Positions 1 to 11,973 of a stretch of 64,000 bases of DNA are shown in pieces. The position numbers were made by a program, and so were the translations under genes. Origin of the DNA: Trema orientale (taxonomy: Eukaryota > Streptophyta > Magnoliopsida > Rosales > Cannabaceae); NCBI GenBank assembly GCA_002914845.1, contig JXTC01000127.1:255390-319389 (forward strand), in the 5' to 3' direction. The first letter of the stretch is position 1. The number at the start of each line of letters is the position of its first letter. Below the pieces are notes generated by a model. It worked only from the letters and a program-made list of their open reading frames with translations. It was not told where the DNA came from and did no database searches.

Positions 1-574
1 ATCTTCCGTCTTATTTCGGAATTCTACAGTGGTCGTTGTTACCTGAAAGACTCTCTGATATTTAAGTCAATAAACGATTTTAGGTATAAAAAAATATAGA
101 ATGGATAATAAAAATTAATTACTCTAAACGTCTTATTTACACTCGAAAAAGTAAGGTAAAGTGGTCCTCAGATTTCCAGATGCTATCTCCTCGGTTATTG
201 TTTTAGCAAATGCATTAGAGACAATCTTTAGTCCATGTAGTTTGGCTTAATTGCCACTATTTTTGGGGCCACTAATGCCTAATATCACTTTTGGAAATTG
301 TTCCTCGCCTCGGATCCTCAAGACCACTGCCACGTGTCACCCTTAGGAATTTCTTTGAAAATCAAGCCTTGCATGTGCCGGACTCTCTTACAGGCTCGGT
401 CCAATGTATGTACAATCTAAGGGAATCCTGACCCTGAAGTCCCCTCCGTACAATCACTAGGACTCAATGGTTTGGATACCCTTTTTAGGTTTGGAACGGT
501 TTGTTACTTTGTCGCGTGCCCAATAACGTGGTTAGCTTTTAGCTATCTCGACCCAACGTATTGTTTCACCAAGT
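1..574. other. Intergenic, no gene recognised
   Basis: I see no credible coding exon. The longest open frame here starts at a non-ATG codon and runs into the terminal repeat of the neighbouring transposon. A G-box-like CACGTGTC lies near 332. Confidence 0.6.
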
Positions 575-583
575 CTCTTATTA

Positions 584-1566
584 GGATAGAAATCGTCTGT
601 CCCAAAAATCCTGTCCCATTTTCTGTCCCACCAGTTAAAATTGAACACCTCATCTCAACTTAATTCTTTGAACGTTAACAAAAAAGAGGTTGTATAACAC
701 TGTTAATATAAAACATAATGCCAAAAGCCATTAAACTCACTTCGATTTTTGAAGAAAAGAAGACCGACCAACCTCGACAATAATGAACGTCACTGTAACT
801 CTTTTATACGAAATATAGAAATAGCGTTTGGACTCTTTATCCCGATTTATATAAAAAAAAAAAGGTCTAGCTTTTGGTTTTTAATTTGCAGGGAAGAAGA
901 AAAACTTTCACACATATATATATATATTATTTCATATAATTAAAAAAAATTAGGAAAACAATTGAGAGGAATAAAGGATGAAGTGATATGTGGGTAATGG
1001 GACTTGGATTCTCTTCTCTATTCTTCTGGCTCTGGGTATGTGGTTTTGATCTGCTAGAAGTGAGGGTACTTTGAATTCCACATACTACTTGTAGTTGAGT
1101 ATTTGAATCTTCAAAGAGATTGAGAACACAATAGATGTGATTGATTTTTCCTATATTCAGATAGAGTAGGAAAACTGGGAATTTGTGGGTGATTTGAGAT
1201 CTTAGAGATTATTTGTTAGTATTAGGGCATTTGAAGTATAATTAGCAAAAAAATGATGAATTCAACAATGAGATTTAAATTGACTCTGAAATAATTAAGA
1301 TTTCTTTGGGCACATTTTAGAATGATGCCGGATAACACGCCCCTCAAACCTCCAAAATCACTATACCATGACCCATTTTTCTTTTTTCCTTCTCTTCTCC
1401 ATCCACAAATCGTTCCCTTCAAAAAAAAAAAAAGACCCCTTTAACAGAAAAAAGAAGGGGAGTGCCAACCATTGTTAGTTTTGAGCTGGCATTTTAAGTG
1501 ATATGCCAGTTTTTGATTGGAGGGACAGGAATTGGGACAGAATTTAAGGACAGACGATTTCAATCC
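584..1566. mobile_element. Non-autonomous Mutator-like element (983 bp)
   Basis: Terminal inverted repeats of about 55 bp: the left end begins GGATAGAAATCGTCTGTCC and the right end, read on the other strand, begins GGATTGAAATCGTCTGTCC. The element is flanked by a perfect 9-bp direct repeat CTCTTATTA (575-583 and 1567-1575), the target-site duplication length expected of Mutator-like transposons. Each terminal repeat contains three copies of CTGTCC(C). There is no transposase; the interior is AT-rich and has no supported ORF, so this is a non-autonomous copy. The perfect duplication suggests a fairly recent insertion. Confidence 0.88.
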
Positions 1567-1575
1567 CTCTTATTA

Positions 1576-2027
1576 ATCATGATAATAACGGTTAAATAAA
1601 AGTAACTAACTAATAATATAATTAAGCCACTACTAATTGTTTAATCTTTTTTTTCAAATATTCAAACAATCTCTGTGGCACCCATCTATTAGAAAGTTGG
1701 CAATAGGTCCCAAACTAAGAGCGGATTTTTCATAAGACCTACCTAGCATTCATATGCTTGAGTTTCTTGTCTCTCAAAAGTTGTAGGCTTCAGTGAGAAG
1801 ATTCACTTCGAAACTCGATTTTTCAAAGTGAGTTTAAGAAATCCTTATGATAGTTAAAAAAAAATAAAAAATAAAAAATTATAGACAAGAATCTTGATTA
1901 GACGAACATTTTATAAAATAAAAATAATATTAAAGATACAAAAAATTTACATAATGATGTGGCATCCCTAGCATACTCTATAATGAAGGGCAAATTTTAT
2001 TTTGTTTTATTTTTTTTTCTTTTAGAG
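1576..2027. other. Intergenic, AT-rich
   Basis: Spacer between the Mutator-like element and the SINE; A/T runs only, no gene or clear regulatory motif recognised. Confidence 0.5.
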
Positions 2028-2044
2028 CTTTCCATGGTAGAAGT

Positions 2045-2219
2045 TTTTTTTTATTTTTTAAATAGGGTTTAACTAATGACCTCCACTTATTACAAATTAA
2101 ATCTATTACTACCTAATTTCTATAATAGGCTTTCACGCCTATTTTCAATATGACTCAAATCTAGAGCCGAGATTTTAGATAATGGGCACTCTTACTACTT
2201 GAACCAACCCACTTCGGCA
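2045..2219 (-). mobile_element. tRNA-derived SINE (family 1)
   Basis: About 175 bp, oriented on the minus strand with its A-rich 3' tail at the left. Flanked by an imperfect 17-bp duplication, CTTTCCATGGTAGAAGT at 2028-2044 and CTTTCCATAGTAGAGGT at 2220-2236. On the minus strand, pol III A-box-like TGGTTCAAGTAG is followed by a B-box-like GATTTGAGTC. The 3' tail shares sequence with the SINE at 32240-32389, so I place both in one family. It lies about 300 bp upstream of the start codon of the next gene, within its likely promoter region. Confidence 0.72.
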
Positions 2220-2517
2220 CTTTCCATAGTAGAGGTGGATATGCTTCAAGCAAGAACATAAAAGTCGGACATGCTTTAACGCGTACGTGGCATAAAACTA
2301 TTGGGGAAGCCACGATGACGAAGACTGGAATGCAATATAACGCATAATAATTTGTTTAAAGAAGAAAATAGAGAGAGGAAAAGGAAAAAAAAAAAAAGAA
2401 ACGAACGGAATTTCCAGCATTTTCATGTCATAGAGAATAAAGAGAAGAAATAAGAAGAAGCCATTGAAGACAAAGAATTCTGATCACCTTAATAATACCC
2501 AAAACCAGAGCTCTCTA

Positions 2518-5500
2518 ATGGCGGAACAGCCCGAAACGGTGTCGTCCAGCTCACAACCTTCCTCTTCATCCTCCCAGAAATCGCCACCAGTCTCTCTCAA
2601 GCAACCCCAGGTTTTCCACATTCCTCACTCTGAACGAATTTCCCAATTTCGACTTCAGTTCATAGCCCTAGGGCGCTTTCTCTTTTTTATGATTTTTTTT
2701 TTCTTTTGCTGATTTTCTCTATTACTGCTATAATCCCATTTTTTTTTCGATATTTGGGTTTTAGGGTTTCATTTTCCTTTTTTTTTTCTTCTTTTCTTTT
2801 TTACGTGAATTATTATGCATACAAATTCATTATAAAGTATTATTCTCTCGGATGATCTATTAGTATTTTGGAGATCAAACTATTTGGGAAGCTCTAGAAA
2901 GAACATTGTTCTTGATATCATTTTTGTTTAGTATCTAACTATTATTTATTTATTTATTTTTTTTTGGGAGTCATTCCAATTTTTAATATTTTGTTATTTA
3001 TATTGTTTCTATAGTTTATCTTTGTTGTGCCTGAGAAAAAAGCCCTGGGTTTGTTTCCCTCCATTATGAGCATAGAAACCATAGTTAGTCTTACATACAC
3101 CAAAGCTAATCCTTGAAGTAATGGTAGGGTTCAGGAACATCTGCTCTTATACTGTTGTGTCCTAATGATGGGGGTTCTCCATTTTAGTATCAGTCTTCTC
3201 TTATTTCCGTAATGCTATGCTTGAGGAGGACGTTATGGATGCTAAGTGGATTATTTGAGTAATGTTCGGTAGAAAACGAGTAATGTATCATGTTCGGAAA
3301 GAAACGGAATGGTCTGTCAGTTGCTTTGCATTTCCCTACCTGGGTTTGGAAGGATTTGGCCTGAATTTATAGGGAGTTCTTGTTTCTCAATTCGAATGAT
3401 CAAGGAATATGTAAATGAAGATTTCATTGTTATGTTACATGCAATTTTATTTTTATTTTTATTTTTGACATTGCATTATTTTGTTGGTTATTTCTGTGGT
3501 TCCTTCTTAATTAGTTTGTGATTCCGCTTTATCAGGTTCCAGTATTCTCTGGATTTCAACCTTTCCCAAATGGTGATTTTCAGATGTTTCCAATCATGTA
3601 TCCTGCGCTTGTAACTCCGTCTCAAAATCAGGAAAATATGAGCCGTGGAGCTGGCGTCTATGCTGTTCCTGTTTACCCATTTATGGGGCCTGTTGTTGGA
3701 GTTCCATCTAATACTCTTATTCCTCTCACTTACAACATACCTACGTAAGTTGATTATCTATTTTAGTTTGTTATCATACAGTGATTCAACTTTTTGAGTT
3801 TCTGTCAACTGCTCAATGTTGATTTACAACATATTCTCCATTTATAGCTGGATAAGTTTACTTTTCTTAATTGGATCATAGCATTTTTCAAATGTTGAAA
3901 AAGACATTCGACTGCTTCCCCAAGCAGATAAGTTCGTGTGGTTAGGTCGGAACTGGAATGAAAAGTTGTCTATGTTTGTTTTCCTGATGGTCCAGGTTAT
4001 GGGAAAGCCTGTTTCATTTGATGGATTGTTTAGATTCGTGGGAATTTTGTTTGGGTCTAGAAAATGACATACAAGTTTAAGGGTTTACAACTGTATGGAA
4101 GTTAGAGAAGAAATGAAATACCAGAATGCGCAAACAAGAAAGGAAAAAGAGGAAAGAGAATAAAGGATAAGTGAATTTGCACTGGAGGCAGCTGTTAACA
4201 CATGTTTCTCTGTGTGTAATAGATCTATTTTACTAACTTACTGATCTTCGTAACTTTAACGAGTACAATGTCCCTAGTTTAAGCTCAAACCCAGAAGTTC
4301 ATCAAGAATCGAATAAACTACTTGTTAGACATGTAAAAATAAAGGCTAATGGCGTTTGTGAATTAGCCAAAGTTTACAGTTTGTGCAGAATGCTCAGTCA
4401 GTGTTGACAAGTAGTATATGTTACATAAGTTTACTAATATAAACTTTCATTCATTTGGTTCATTCTAGAAATGATGATTCAATTCACGGGGCGCCAAATT
4501 ATTTTAATCCCCAATAAGTACTCTCTTTGTCTGTGTGTGTCTAATTTGTTGAATATAGATTGTAATTGATGTTTGCCATCAACAGGCGATCAAGTACAGA
4601 GGCTGGTGCTGTAGGTGAGGAGCATGGGCAAGAGGGACAACAACAGCAACGTCAGCATCAACAGCCTCCACCTCAAAGACAAGTTGTTGTAAGGAGGTTT
4701 CAAATTGCATTTCAGCTGGATTTGTTGCTTATTTTGAAGCTGGCAGCTGTAATCTTTTTGTTCAACCAAGATGGATCAAGACACAGGCTTGTCGTACTTG
4801 TGTTTTTTGCTTCACTTATCTATCTGTAAGTGTTTAAATTTCTTTTCAGCAGACAATGTTAGGAACTTCCGACCGTTTTCAATTTTAGATTTGAATTTTG
4901 GGTAAAACTTCTGACCAAAGCAAATTATCACTCATCAAATGAGTCTATGAGATTTTATGTTGATCTGCAATATAAATTCTTTTTCTGAGTGTATTTTTTA
5001 TTAACTTAATTTTACTAAAAACTGATAAAACCATATAGTCGAAGCTCAACTGTTTAAATGTGCAATGTTGTAGATATCAAACTGGAGCTCTTACACCATT
5101 GATACGATGGCTTTCACAAGGCATGCATAGGGCAGCTGTGCCTCCTCATCCACCGAGACCTGCAGTCAGGGCTGAGAATGTTCCTCCTCCTGCAAGGCAG
5201 GGAATTGAAAATGCTGCTTTGGCAGGTAGCCTGTTAATGGTGCTTTGATATGTTTTCATAGTTTCATTATGAAAAAGGTGCATAACACCGGGACTTTTGA
5301 GATCCAGGGAGTATTTGAGAAAACTTACACGGAAGAACACACACAAATATGGAAAAAAGAAAAAAACGAATATATATATATTTTATAACTGAACAGTCCT
5401 TTCTCCATATAGTTTTGGAGAACTTTGTAGAGACTGGTTTACCGGGTGCTTAAAAATTGCATAACAATTCAATCTCTGAAGTAGGATCACTTTGCTAGAG

Positions 5501-5859
5501 ATGTACTTTTTTACTTGTGCAGTAGTCGTGGCCAATAAGTAAGTTTAGGTTTATCCCAGCCTGCTTTGAAACAAGTTATAGTCCTAAACCAAGTAATGTC
5601 CACTTCTTTTCTTCGTTAGTATTATGAAAATATTTACACAGAGAGATTTGTACAACAACTTCTTGCAGAGGGACAACCAGGAGCTGAGATTGAGAATCGG
5701 CCTGCAGACAATGTGGATCAGGCAGTGGAAAATGAGAATGTAGCAGAACGTGAGGGCGGTAATGGTGGTAACCAGTGGTGGGCAATTGTAAAGGAGATTC
5801 AGATGATTGTTTTTGGTTTCATTACATCACTTCTACCCGGTTTCCATAACATAGATTAG
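2518..5859 (+). CDS. HERPUD-like ER membrane protein (5 exons, 294 aa)
   Basis: Exons 2518-2610, 3536-3744, 4586-4825, 5074-5225 and 5669-5859, all with GT-AG introns and an open frame across every junction (885 nt including TAG). The start is the first ATG; an in-frame TTG upstream was not used. Residues 1-31 are Ser-rich, 32-100 rich in Pro and aromatics, and 115-133 is a Gln-rich stretch. Two hydrophobic segments, about 145-160 (LDLLLILKLAAVIFLF) and 169-183, are separated by the short loop NQDGSRHR and followed by YQTGALTP. The C-terminus has a hydrophobic FGFITSLLPGF segment. This hairpin plus tail resembles the C-terminal half of animal HERPUD proteins, which act in ER-associated degradation, but the ubiquitin-like domain is absent. 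ER location and function are inferred from family resemblance only; the exon model is firmer than the function. Confidence 0.85.
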
Positions 5860-5938
5860 ATGATACATGGTAGATTGGCAGGATTGTTACATGAACTGAC
5901 TCAGAAGCTGGGAACTCTGGTTTTCTTTCAACTTTTGA

Positions 5939-5944
5939 AATAAA
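5939..5944 (+). terminator. Candidate polyadenylation signal of the HERPUD-like gene
   Basis: AATAAA 80 bp after the stop codon, followed by T-rich sequence. A plausible near-upstream element, though plant signals are degenerate. Confidence 0.4.
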
Positions 5945-7192
5945 TGTTACATAATGGTTATATAATTTTACTCATAGGTATAGCTTGATTTATGGCGTGT
6001 TAATGGGGCTCAATTAGTTTGTGGCTTTTTATCAATGAGGATGGGGTATACATTTTCTGTATGTCTTTGTAGAACTTGGCGATTTTATGAGTATTCAATC
6101 TCGTCTTTCTTCTTATTGTGCTTCGTTTTGTGTGTTAATGGAAGGTTCTTCATTGTCCGATTTCAGTTTTCTTTTTCTTTTTCCCCTTTTTTTTGGGGGT
6201 GCTAAGTTACTGTGGAAAATACTATATAGGAAAAATTAAATTGACACCTGCGGTATAGACACCTCCTATGTTATAAGAAGTTATATACAATAGTATAAAA
6301 TTGATTTACTGACATCTAATCTGCCGTACATTTGACATTTTTAATTTATTAGTGTAAAAACTAATAAACTCAGACATTTTGATGGCAAAATGAAAGCATG
6401 GACGTTTTACTAAAATGGAGTGTAGTAACTGATCATTTGTCGTTTTATATATGTTTTCCGTGAATTTTGTAGAGTGTTATATGTCTTAATATAATCCAGA
6501 ATTATTGAAAGTTTCAATTTTTCTGGCTTAAACTCTACACTTGTAATTATACGGAGAAAAAAAAGTGTCCTTTTTTCATATTTCAGTCCCAAATACTCAA
6601 CTCGGTTTCGAAAGTTTGGATGGGCAAAGTTGAAACTCTAATAGATGTTGGTGTATAATTAATGAGACATTCTACAAAATTCGAGTACAGACATAATAAA
6701 AAAAAAATCTAAATTTTTATAAAACTTCCCCCCATACTTGCATTTTATTTTATTTTATTTTTTTATGCAAAATAGAATTCATTAAAGAGCACAAAAGGAA
6801 AACAGAGAAGCCCGAAGGAAACAGGCTTTAGATATGGTCACATTACACGATATAGCATACGGTACAATAGAAGAAGGACCTATAAGGCCTACAGTATTAA
6901 TGGCTTCACAACAGTGAGCTAAATTAGGGACACTAGAATTTGCCTCCCTATAGGGACTAAAGAGAGTTCCCAAAACTAGACCCCTCTGGAGCATGCATTT
7001 GCAGTCACCAAGTATGTGACGGCGCGCAATCTCCTTCGAGAACCCATCCATGCTTGCATTCCTTAACAGAAATTGATTGAACAACCTAACTTGACATTCA
7101 TTCTTGCTGACCATTCGGCACATCATGTTTGTAACCCAAGAGGCTTTTACTTGGTCATTCAAGGTAAAGCTTTGGTACCCTCTTCGATTCCA
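5945..7192. other. Intergenic, 3' flank and PPR 5' flank
   Basis: AT-rich spacer with poly-A and poly-T runs near 6700. A 148-codon open frame on the minus strand (6782-7228) overlaps the PPR start and has no recognisable domain; I regard it as chance. Confidence 0.5.
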
Positions 7193-8962
7193 ATGCTTAG
7201 ACCACAAACCATCACATGGCTTTTGCATCGTTGCTCCATTGTTAAGGCACTACGACCTGGCCTTTCTCTCCATGCTGCTGTCTTCAAGACGGGCATGGAG
7301 TCTGATGTCTACGTATCCAACCATGTTCTTAATATGTATGCGAAATGCGGTGATATTGCACCTGCGCGCAAAATGTTCGACGAAATGTCTGGAAGAAACA
7401 TTGTTTCTTGGTCAGCTTTGATATCTGGCTATGAGCAAGCTGGGGAGTATTCAATTGCACTTGACCTGTTTTCTGAGTTGTGGGTTGTTACTAATGAGTA
7501 CATATATTCTAGTGCCGTCAGCGCGTGTGCCAACCTCATGGCATTGCCACAGGGTCAACAGATTCATGCTCAAGCGCTTAAGGTTGGCTATGCATCCATT
7601 TCGTTCGTTTCTAACTCGCTTGTCTCGATGTATATGAAATGTGGTAATTGTAGCGATGCATTGTCTGTGCATGAATGTATGCCGGAGCCGAATTTAGTGT
7701 CTTATAATGCTCTGATTAAAGGATTTCTAGAAAATAAGCAACCTGAAAAAGGGTTTGCAGTGTTTAAACTTATGCAACAGCGAGGTCTTGTCCCAGATCG
7801 TTTTTCTTTTGCCGGAGCATTGGCAATTTGTGCTGATTTAGATAATTTACTAGCAGGAATGGTGTTTCATTGCCAAGCAATTAAGCATAATCTTGACTCC
7901 AACGATTTTGTTGGGAACGTGATTGTTGCAATTTACTCCAGGTTCAATCTGGTTGAAGAAGCTGAGAAAGGCTTTAGAGTAATAGAAGAGAGAGACTTGG
8001 TTTCGTGGAATACCCTTATCACTGCTTGTTCTCATTGTGCTGATTATGCTAAAGGTTTAAGAGTTTTCAAACAGATGACAAGCGAGTATGGTTTAAGACC
8101 AGATGACTTCACTTTTGCAAGTGTCCTCGCGGCCTGTGCTGGGCTTGCTTCTATTCAACATGGGAAGCAAACTCATGCTCACTTAACTAGAACAAGGCCG
8201 TGTCAAGATGTTGAAGTTGGTAATGCCCTAGTGAGTATGTATGCAAAATGCGGCTCTATCAAGTATGCATACAACATATTCAACAAAATGGCCCGTCACA
8301 ATCTTGTTTCGTGGAATACTATAATTGCTGGATTTGCAACTCATGGGCTGGGAGAGAGAGCCGTAGAAATTTTCGAGCAAATGAGGGAAATTGGTGTAAA
8401 ACCAGATTCCATTACATTCGTAGGACTTTTAATGGCTTGCAGTCATGGAGGGCTGGTGGACTGGGGAATATCAATCTTTAATTCTATGAAGAAGACTTAC
8501 GGAATCACACCTGATGTAGAACATTTCTCATGCCTAATTGATATGTTGGGACGGGCAGGGAGATTATCCGAGGCAGAAGAGTACATGAGAAAATCTCCTT
8601 TCGAGCATGATCCCATTGTTCTAGGGAGCTTACTTTCAGCATGCCGGCTACACGGAGATATTACTATTGGGGAATATGTGGCCAGACATCTCCTAAAACT
8701 CGAGTCTGTTAGTACATCGTGTTATGTTTTATTGTCAAGCTTGTATGCTTCAGATGAGATGTGGGGTGATGCTGCAAAGGCAAGGAAGATGTTGAATGGT
8801 AGTGGATTGAAGAAGGAACCTGGCCATAGTCTGGTAGAAGTGAATGGAAGTTTTGAAAAATTTACAGTAGGGAATTTTTCTCATTCAAGGATCGAAGAGA
8901 TAAAGTACACACTCAGAACTTTATGTTGTCCAGTAGGTGAAGTTTTTTTAGATATCACGTAA
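7193..8962 (+). CDS. Pentatricopeptide repeat protein, PLS E/E+ class (589 aa)
   Basis: Intronless, as is usual for this family. The open frame extends upstream to a TTG, but the first ATG is at 7193. The protein is a run of PLS-type repeats with hallmark phrases such as VYVSNHVLNMYAKCGD, RNIVSWSALISGYEQAG and NLVSWNTIIAGFATHG. From about residue 470 comes an E domain (LGSLLSACRLHGD, then SCYVLLSSLYA and GLKKEPGHSLVEV), then an E+ segment with FTVGNFSHSRIEEI. There is no DYW deaminase domain. E/E+ PPR proteins bind RNA sequence-specifically in mitochondria or chloroplasts and usually direct C-to-U editing with a deaminase supplied in trans. The RNA target and organelle cannot be read from sequence. 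No frameshift or stop breaks it, so it looks functional. Confidence 0.95.
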   Translation: MLRPQTITWLLHRCSIVKALRPGLSLHAAVFKTGMESDVYVSNHVLNMYAKCGDIAPARKMFDEMSGRNIVSWSALISGYEQAGEYSIALDLFSELWVVTNEYIYSSAVSACANLMALPQGQQIHAQALKVGYASISFVSNSLVSMYMKCGNCSDALSVHECMPEPNLVSYNALIKGFLENKQPEKGFAVFKLMQQRGLVPDRFSFAGALAICADLDNLLAGMVFHCQAIKHNLDSNDFVGNVIVAIYSRFNLVEEAEKGFRVIEERDLVSWNTLITACSHCADYAKGLRVFKQMTSEYGLRPDDFTFASVLAACAGLASIQHGKQTHAHLTRTRPCQDVEVGNALVSMYAKCGSIKYAYNIFNKMARHNLVSWNTIIAGFATHGLGERAVEIFEQMREIGVKPDSITFVGLLMACSHGGLVDWGISIFNSMKKTYGITPDVEHFSCLIDMLGRAGRLSEAEEYMRKSPFEHDPIVLGSLLSACRLHGDITIGEYVARHLLKLESVSTSCYVLLSSLYASDEMWGDAAKARKMLNGSGLKKEPGHSLVEVNGSFEKFTVGNFSHSRIEEIKYTLRTLCCPVGEVFLDIT

Positions 8963-9900
8963 GCATGGTTGCACATTTATATTGTTAAATAGATATCACT
9001 TTAAAATGGTTAATATTTGGTAGTCGAGCATATTATTTCTCTGGTTCGAGAAGGGGGTGGTGGTTCTTGCTACAATGTTTTTAGACTTGGAAACAAAGTA
9101 GCCCATACATTTATCAGATCATGTTTTACTTACAGAACTAATGTTCCTCGTTTTGAGGAAATTCATAATTGTATAGCAGACCATTTGGTTGAATAATGAA
9201 TTTTTGCTGTTCCCATCCTTATAAAAGTAGAAAAGAGAATATGGAAATTAGCAAAAGACGTCTTACTACTGTTTCATGTAGTTAGCAAAAGACGTCTTTC
9301 CTTCATTGGTAAGCCAATATGGAAATTCAGATTTCTCATATATTTTGCAGAGGAAAACAAGTTGTGGATCAAACAAAATCCTCTGTCCCAAATTGATGTT
9401 CCATTTCGTGTCCCCTTGCTATTAATCAGCCGCATGTCGTCTGAGCTAGAATCACTGGCATTACTAAGTCTCCAGAACCGATCCGAGATCAACATAATTG
9501 GCATAAAACTCAACCAGTCTAACTCCAAGGTGTTTCTTCACACGTTGTCCAAGTTTAAGAAAAGTCACATTTGTTCCCTGCCTTGTAGGGGAAGTTTACA
9601 AGGTTCTAAACCTACAAAAGTTCATTGGACCCTCCTCATGAGTGCTATACTTAGGAAACAATATGTTTTTGCGATAAGTGTATTTAGACATTATTTGTTG
9701 TTTCTATCGTGTATTAACAAGGCTGTGAAAGTAAAAAAAAGTGATAAATGAGCCAAGTTTTATTCAAGTTCAACTATGAATCTGGCTTAGTTAAAAGAAA
9801 GTTCTAAGAAACTCCAAGGTGTTTATTCACAAGGCATTGCTGCTCTTCTGATTATGACTCAGAAGATATGATTTTCCATTTCTTGGCTTTTTGAAATAAG
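8963..9900. other. Intergenic
   Basis: PPR 3' flank. A 17-bp sequence TTAGCAAAAGACGTCTT occurs twice (9247-9263 and 9281-9297). An open frame from 9362 begins at TTG and shows no domain, so it is not called. Confidence 0.5.
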
Positions 9901-9915
9901 AAGACATTCTTTAAT

Positions 9916-10410
9916 GAGATAATCCCCACAACAACCCCCTCTATTTTGGCTAAATATTACGTTTAACCCTCTATTATCATAAACCCAAAAAATCTTATCT
10001 ATTTTCTGATACAGAAAAAAGCAACCCTCCTCTTTTTGGTCAAATTTTTGACCAATTTTTTTATTAAATAATAATAATATCCTAGGGATAATGATATCCA
10101 AATAACTCTTTTTTTTTTTTAAAAAAATCTTTTTTATTACAAAAAACATCTTAAAAATCACTGCTAAAAATAGAATTATCCACATTTTCCTATAATCTAA
10201 AAAAAATTGATTTTCTTTTCTTATTTGTTTTTTTTAAAAAAAAAAAGCTAATTTAGAAATATATCCAAGGGTATTTTAGATATTTTACATCTTAGATATG
10301 ACCAGAATGGTAGATATGGTATATTTTTTTTCAGTTTTGAAAAACAGATGAATGCTTTTAGGTTTTATAAGAATAGAGGGTTAATTATGGTATTATTAAG
10401 GATTAGTCCA
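9916..10410. mobile_element. Possible MITE with long degenerate terminal repeats
   Basis: The two ends are inverted relatives over about 90 bp: both contain TAATCC, then TAACCCTCTATT and a TATAAAACC-like stretch. No target duplication is clear, the interior is A/T runs, and there is no ORF. Confidence 0.45.
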
Positions 10411-11140
10411 CTTTTGACGAAAGATATTATTTTCTTTTCTTTATTAAAATTACTTAAAAAGTCAATCCAATGTATCATCTCAGGTATTATTTTGCAAAGA
10501 CCAAATATCAAGATTTAAATTATAGAAAACTCAAATTTCAGAATTTTTTTTTTCTTTTACAATTTACACTAGTAATAAATGAGAGATTCTGTAGAAGTTG
10601 GGGAAAGGATGTGAGTAGGACTAATTTGGGTAAAATTACTTTTTTAATGATTTTTTTTTAAAATGACATTTTTGGGGTGAAAAGCTTTGACTTCTAATTA
10701 AAAGTTTTTTTTACTATTATTTATGACATTTTTAGAAATTTTTTATGGTAAAAAAACTTTTTGACTATAAGTCAAATTTTTTTTGACACTCCTAAAAATA
10801 TTATTTTAAAAGAATTCATAAAAAAAGTCATTTAGGTCTCCTACTCGTGTCCTTTCCCTGTTGAAGTTCAACCATGAATTTTCCCGTTGGTGCTTGCTTG
10901 GGATTATTTTGGGGGTGCTTTAACTTTTAAATGCGGATAGATACTTTAAAAAAAAAAATGCGGATAGAGAAAAGCATAGGTGAGTAAGACGTTTGATAAT
11001 TTTTTACTTAATTTGCTGCGTAACAGCTACTTTTAGCATAATTTGAGAGGTAAGATAAGGGTTGCTTATATAAATCTGATTCTATTATATAAATTTTCTA
11101 AAATATCATTCTATAATACACAAAATATGTAGTTTAACCA

Positions 11141-11462
11141 AACACTTATACTCTTTTTTTTTTCCTTCTTTCCTCAGAGATGTATCTTACTTAATCAATG
11201 ATGGAAAAATTGACAAAATGGCCAATATTGCAAGGTTCCGATGTAGATTTCAATTGTAAGAAAAATCTGTCAAAATTTCAGAAAAATATCGATATCGATA
11301 TAACACTTATACTCTATTTTTTTTCCCCTTCTTTCCTCACAGCTGCTTCCTACTTAATCAATGATGGAAAAATTGACAAAATCGCCAATATTGCAAGGTT
11401 CTGATGTAGATTTCAGTTGTAAGAAAAATCGGCAGAATTTCAGAAAAACATCGGTATCGATA
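11141..11462. repeat. Tandem duplication, 161-bp unit x 2
   Basis: Copy 1 is 11141-11301 and copy 2 starts at 11302. Both begin AACACTTATACTCT and contain CTTAATCAATGATGGAAAAA and GCAAGGTTC. Both end in an ATCGAT/ATATCG-rich stretch (11290-11300 and 11452-11475). Not coding. Confidence 0.85.
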
Positions 11463-11819
11463 TCGATATCAATATCGGAAATTTTGTTCATAAAAGTTTG
11501 GAAAATCATAAAAATTTCGGTCAAATTATGGAAATTTCAAGAATATATCAATAACTTCATCAGCTTTGTATATTTTGGAAAAAAAAAAATCGTTCACGAC
11601 AAATACACTTTAGAAAAAGGGGAAAAAATGTAAAATACTGTTAAATATTTCTCTGTCAAATGTAGTCGTGAAGATTTTTTTTTTTTTAAAGAAAAATTGA
11701 AAAGGTTTTGGTCAAATAGAGCATTAAGAAAAGAATGAAAATAACATTTTGGGCTTACTTGTTTATTACAGATTTCCCAAACGTGGCTTCATGGGGGCAT
11801 TGGGTCAGATGACATTTAG

Positions 11820-11973
11820 TTGATTGATAACAATGTAACAGGAAATGCGGCACCAATGTCAGACAAACATTTCAGTCTAGCCTCTTTCAGTTTTAAGGTT
11901 TCTCACGAGCAGTAGTGGCATATCTTTTATCCCTCCTTGGTGTCCCATTTGCTGTTACATTGTTATCAATCAA
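11820..11973. repeat. Inverted repeat / hairpin 3' of the TBC gene
   Basis: Arms 11820-11856 and 11937-11973 pair at 34 of 37 positions around an 80-nt loop. It lies about 370 bp beyond the stop codon of the minus-strand TBC gene and could be in its 3' UTR or just downstream. Confidence 0.8.

Noticed and set aside
472..663. Short + open frame near the left edge
   Set aside because: Starts at TTG, has no domain, and crosses the end of the Mutator-like element.
2464..2517. Longer N-terminus for the HERPUD-like protein
   Set aside because: Would need a TTG start; the ATG at 2518 is the first in frame.
7073..7192. Longer N-terminus for the PPR protein
   Set aside because: The extra 40 codons begin at TTG; plants start at ATG, and the first ATG (7193) leads straight into the repeat region.
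6782..7228. 148-codon minus-strand frame
   Set aside because: Begins at a non-ATG codon, overlaps the PPR gene start in antisense and shows no recognisable motif.
9274..9751. Overlapping open frames on both strands
   Set aside because: Non-ATG starts, no domain on either strand.
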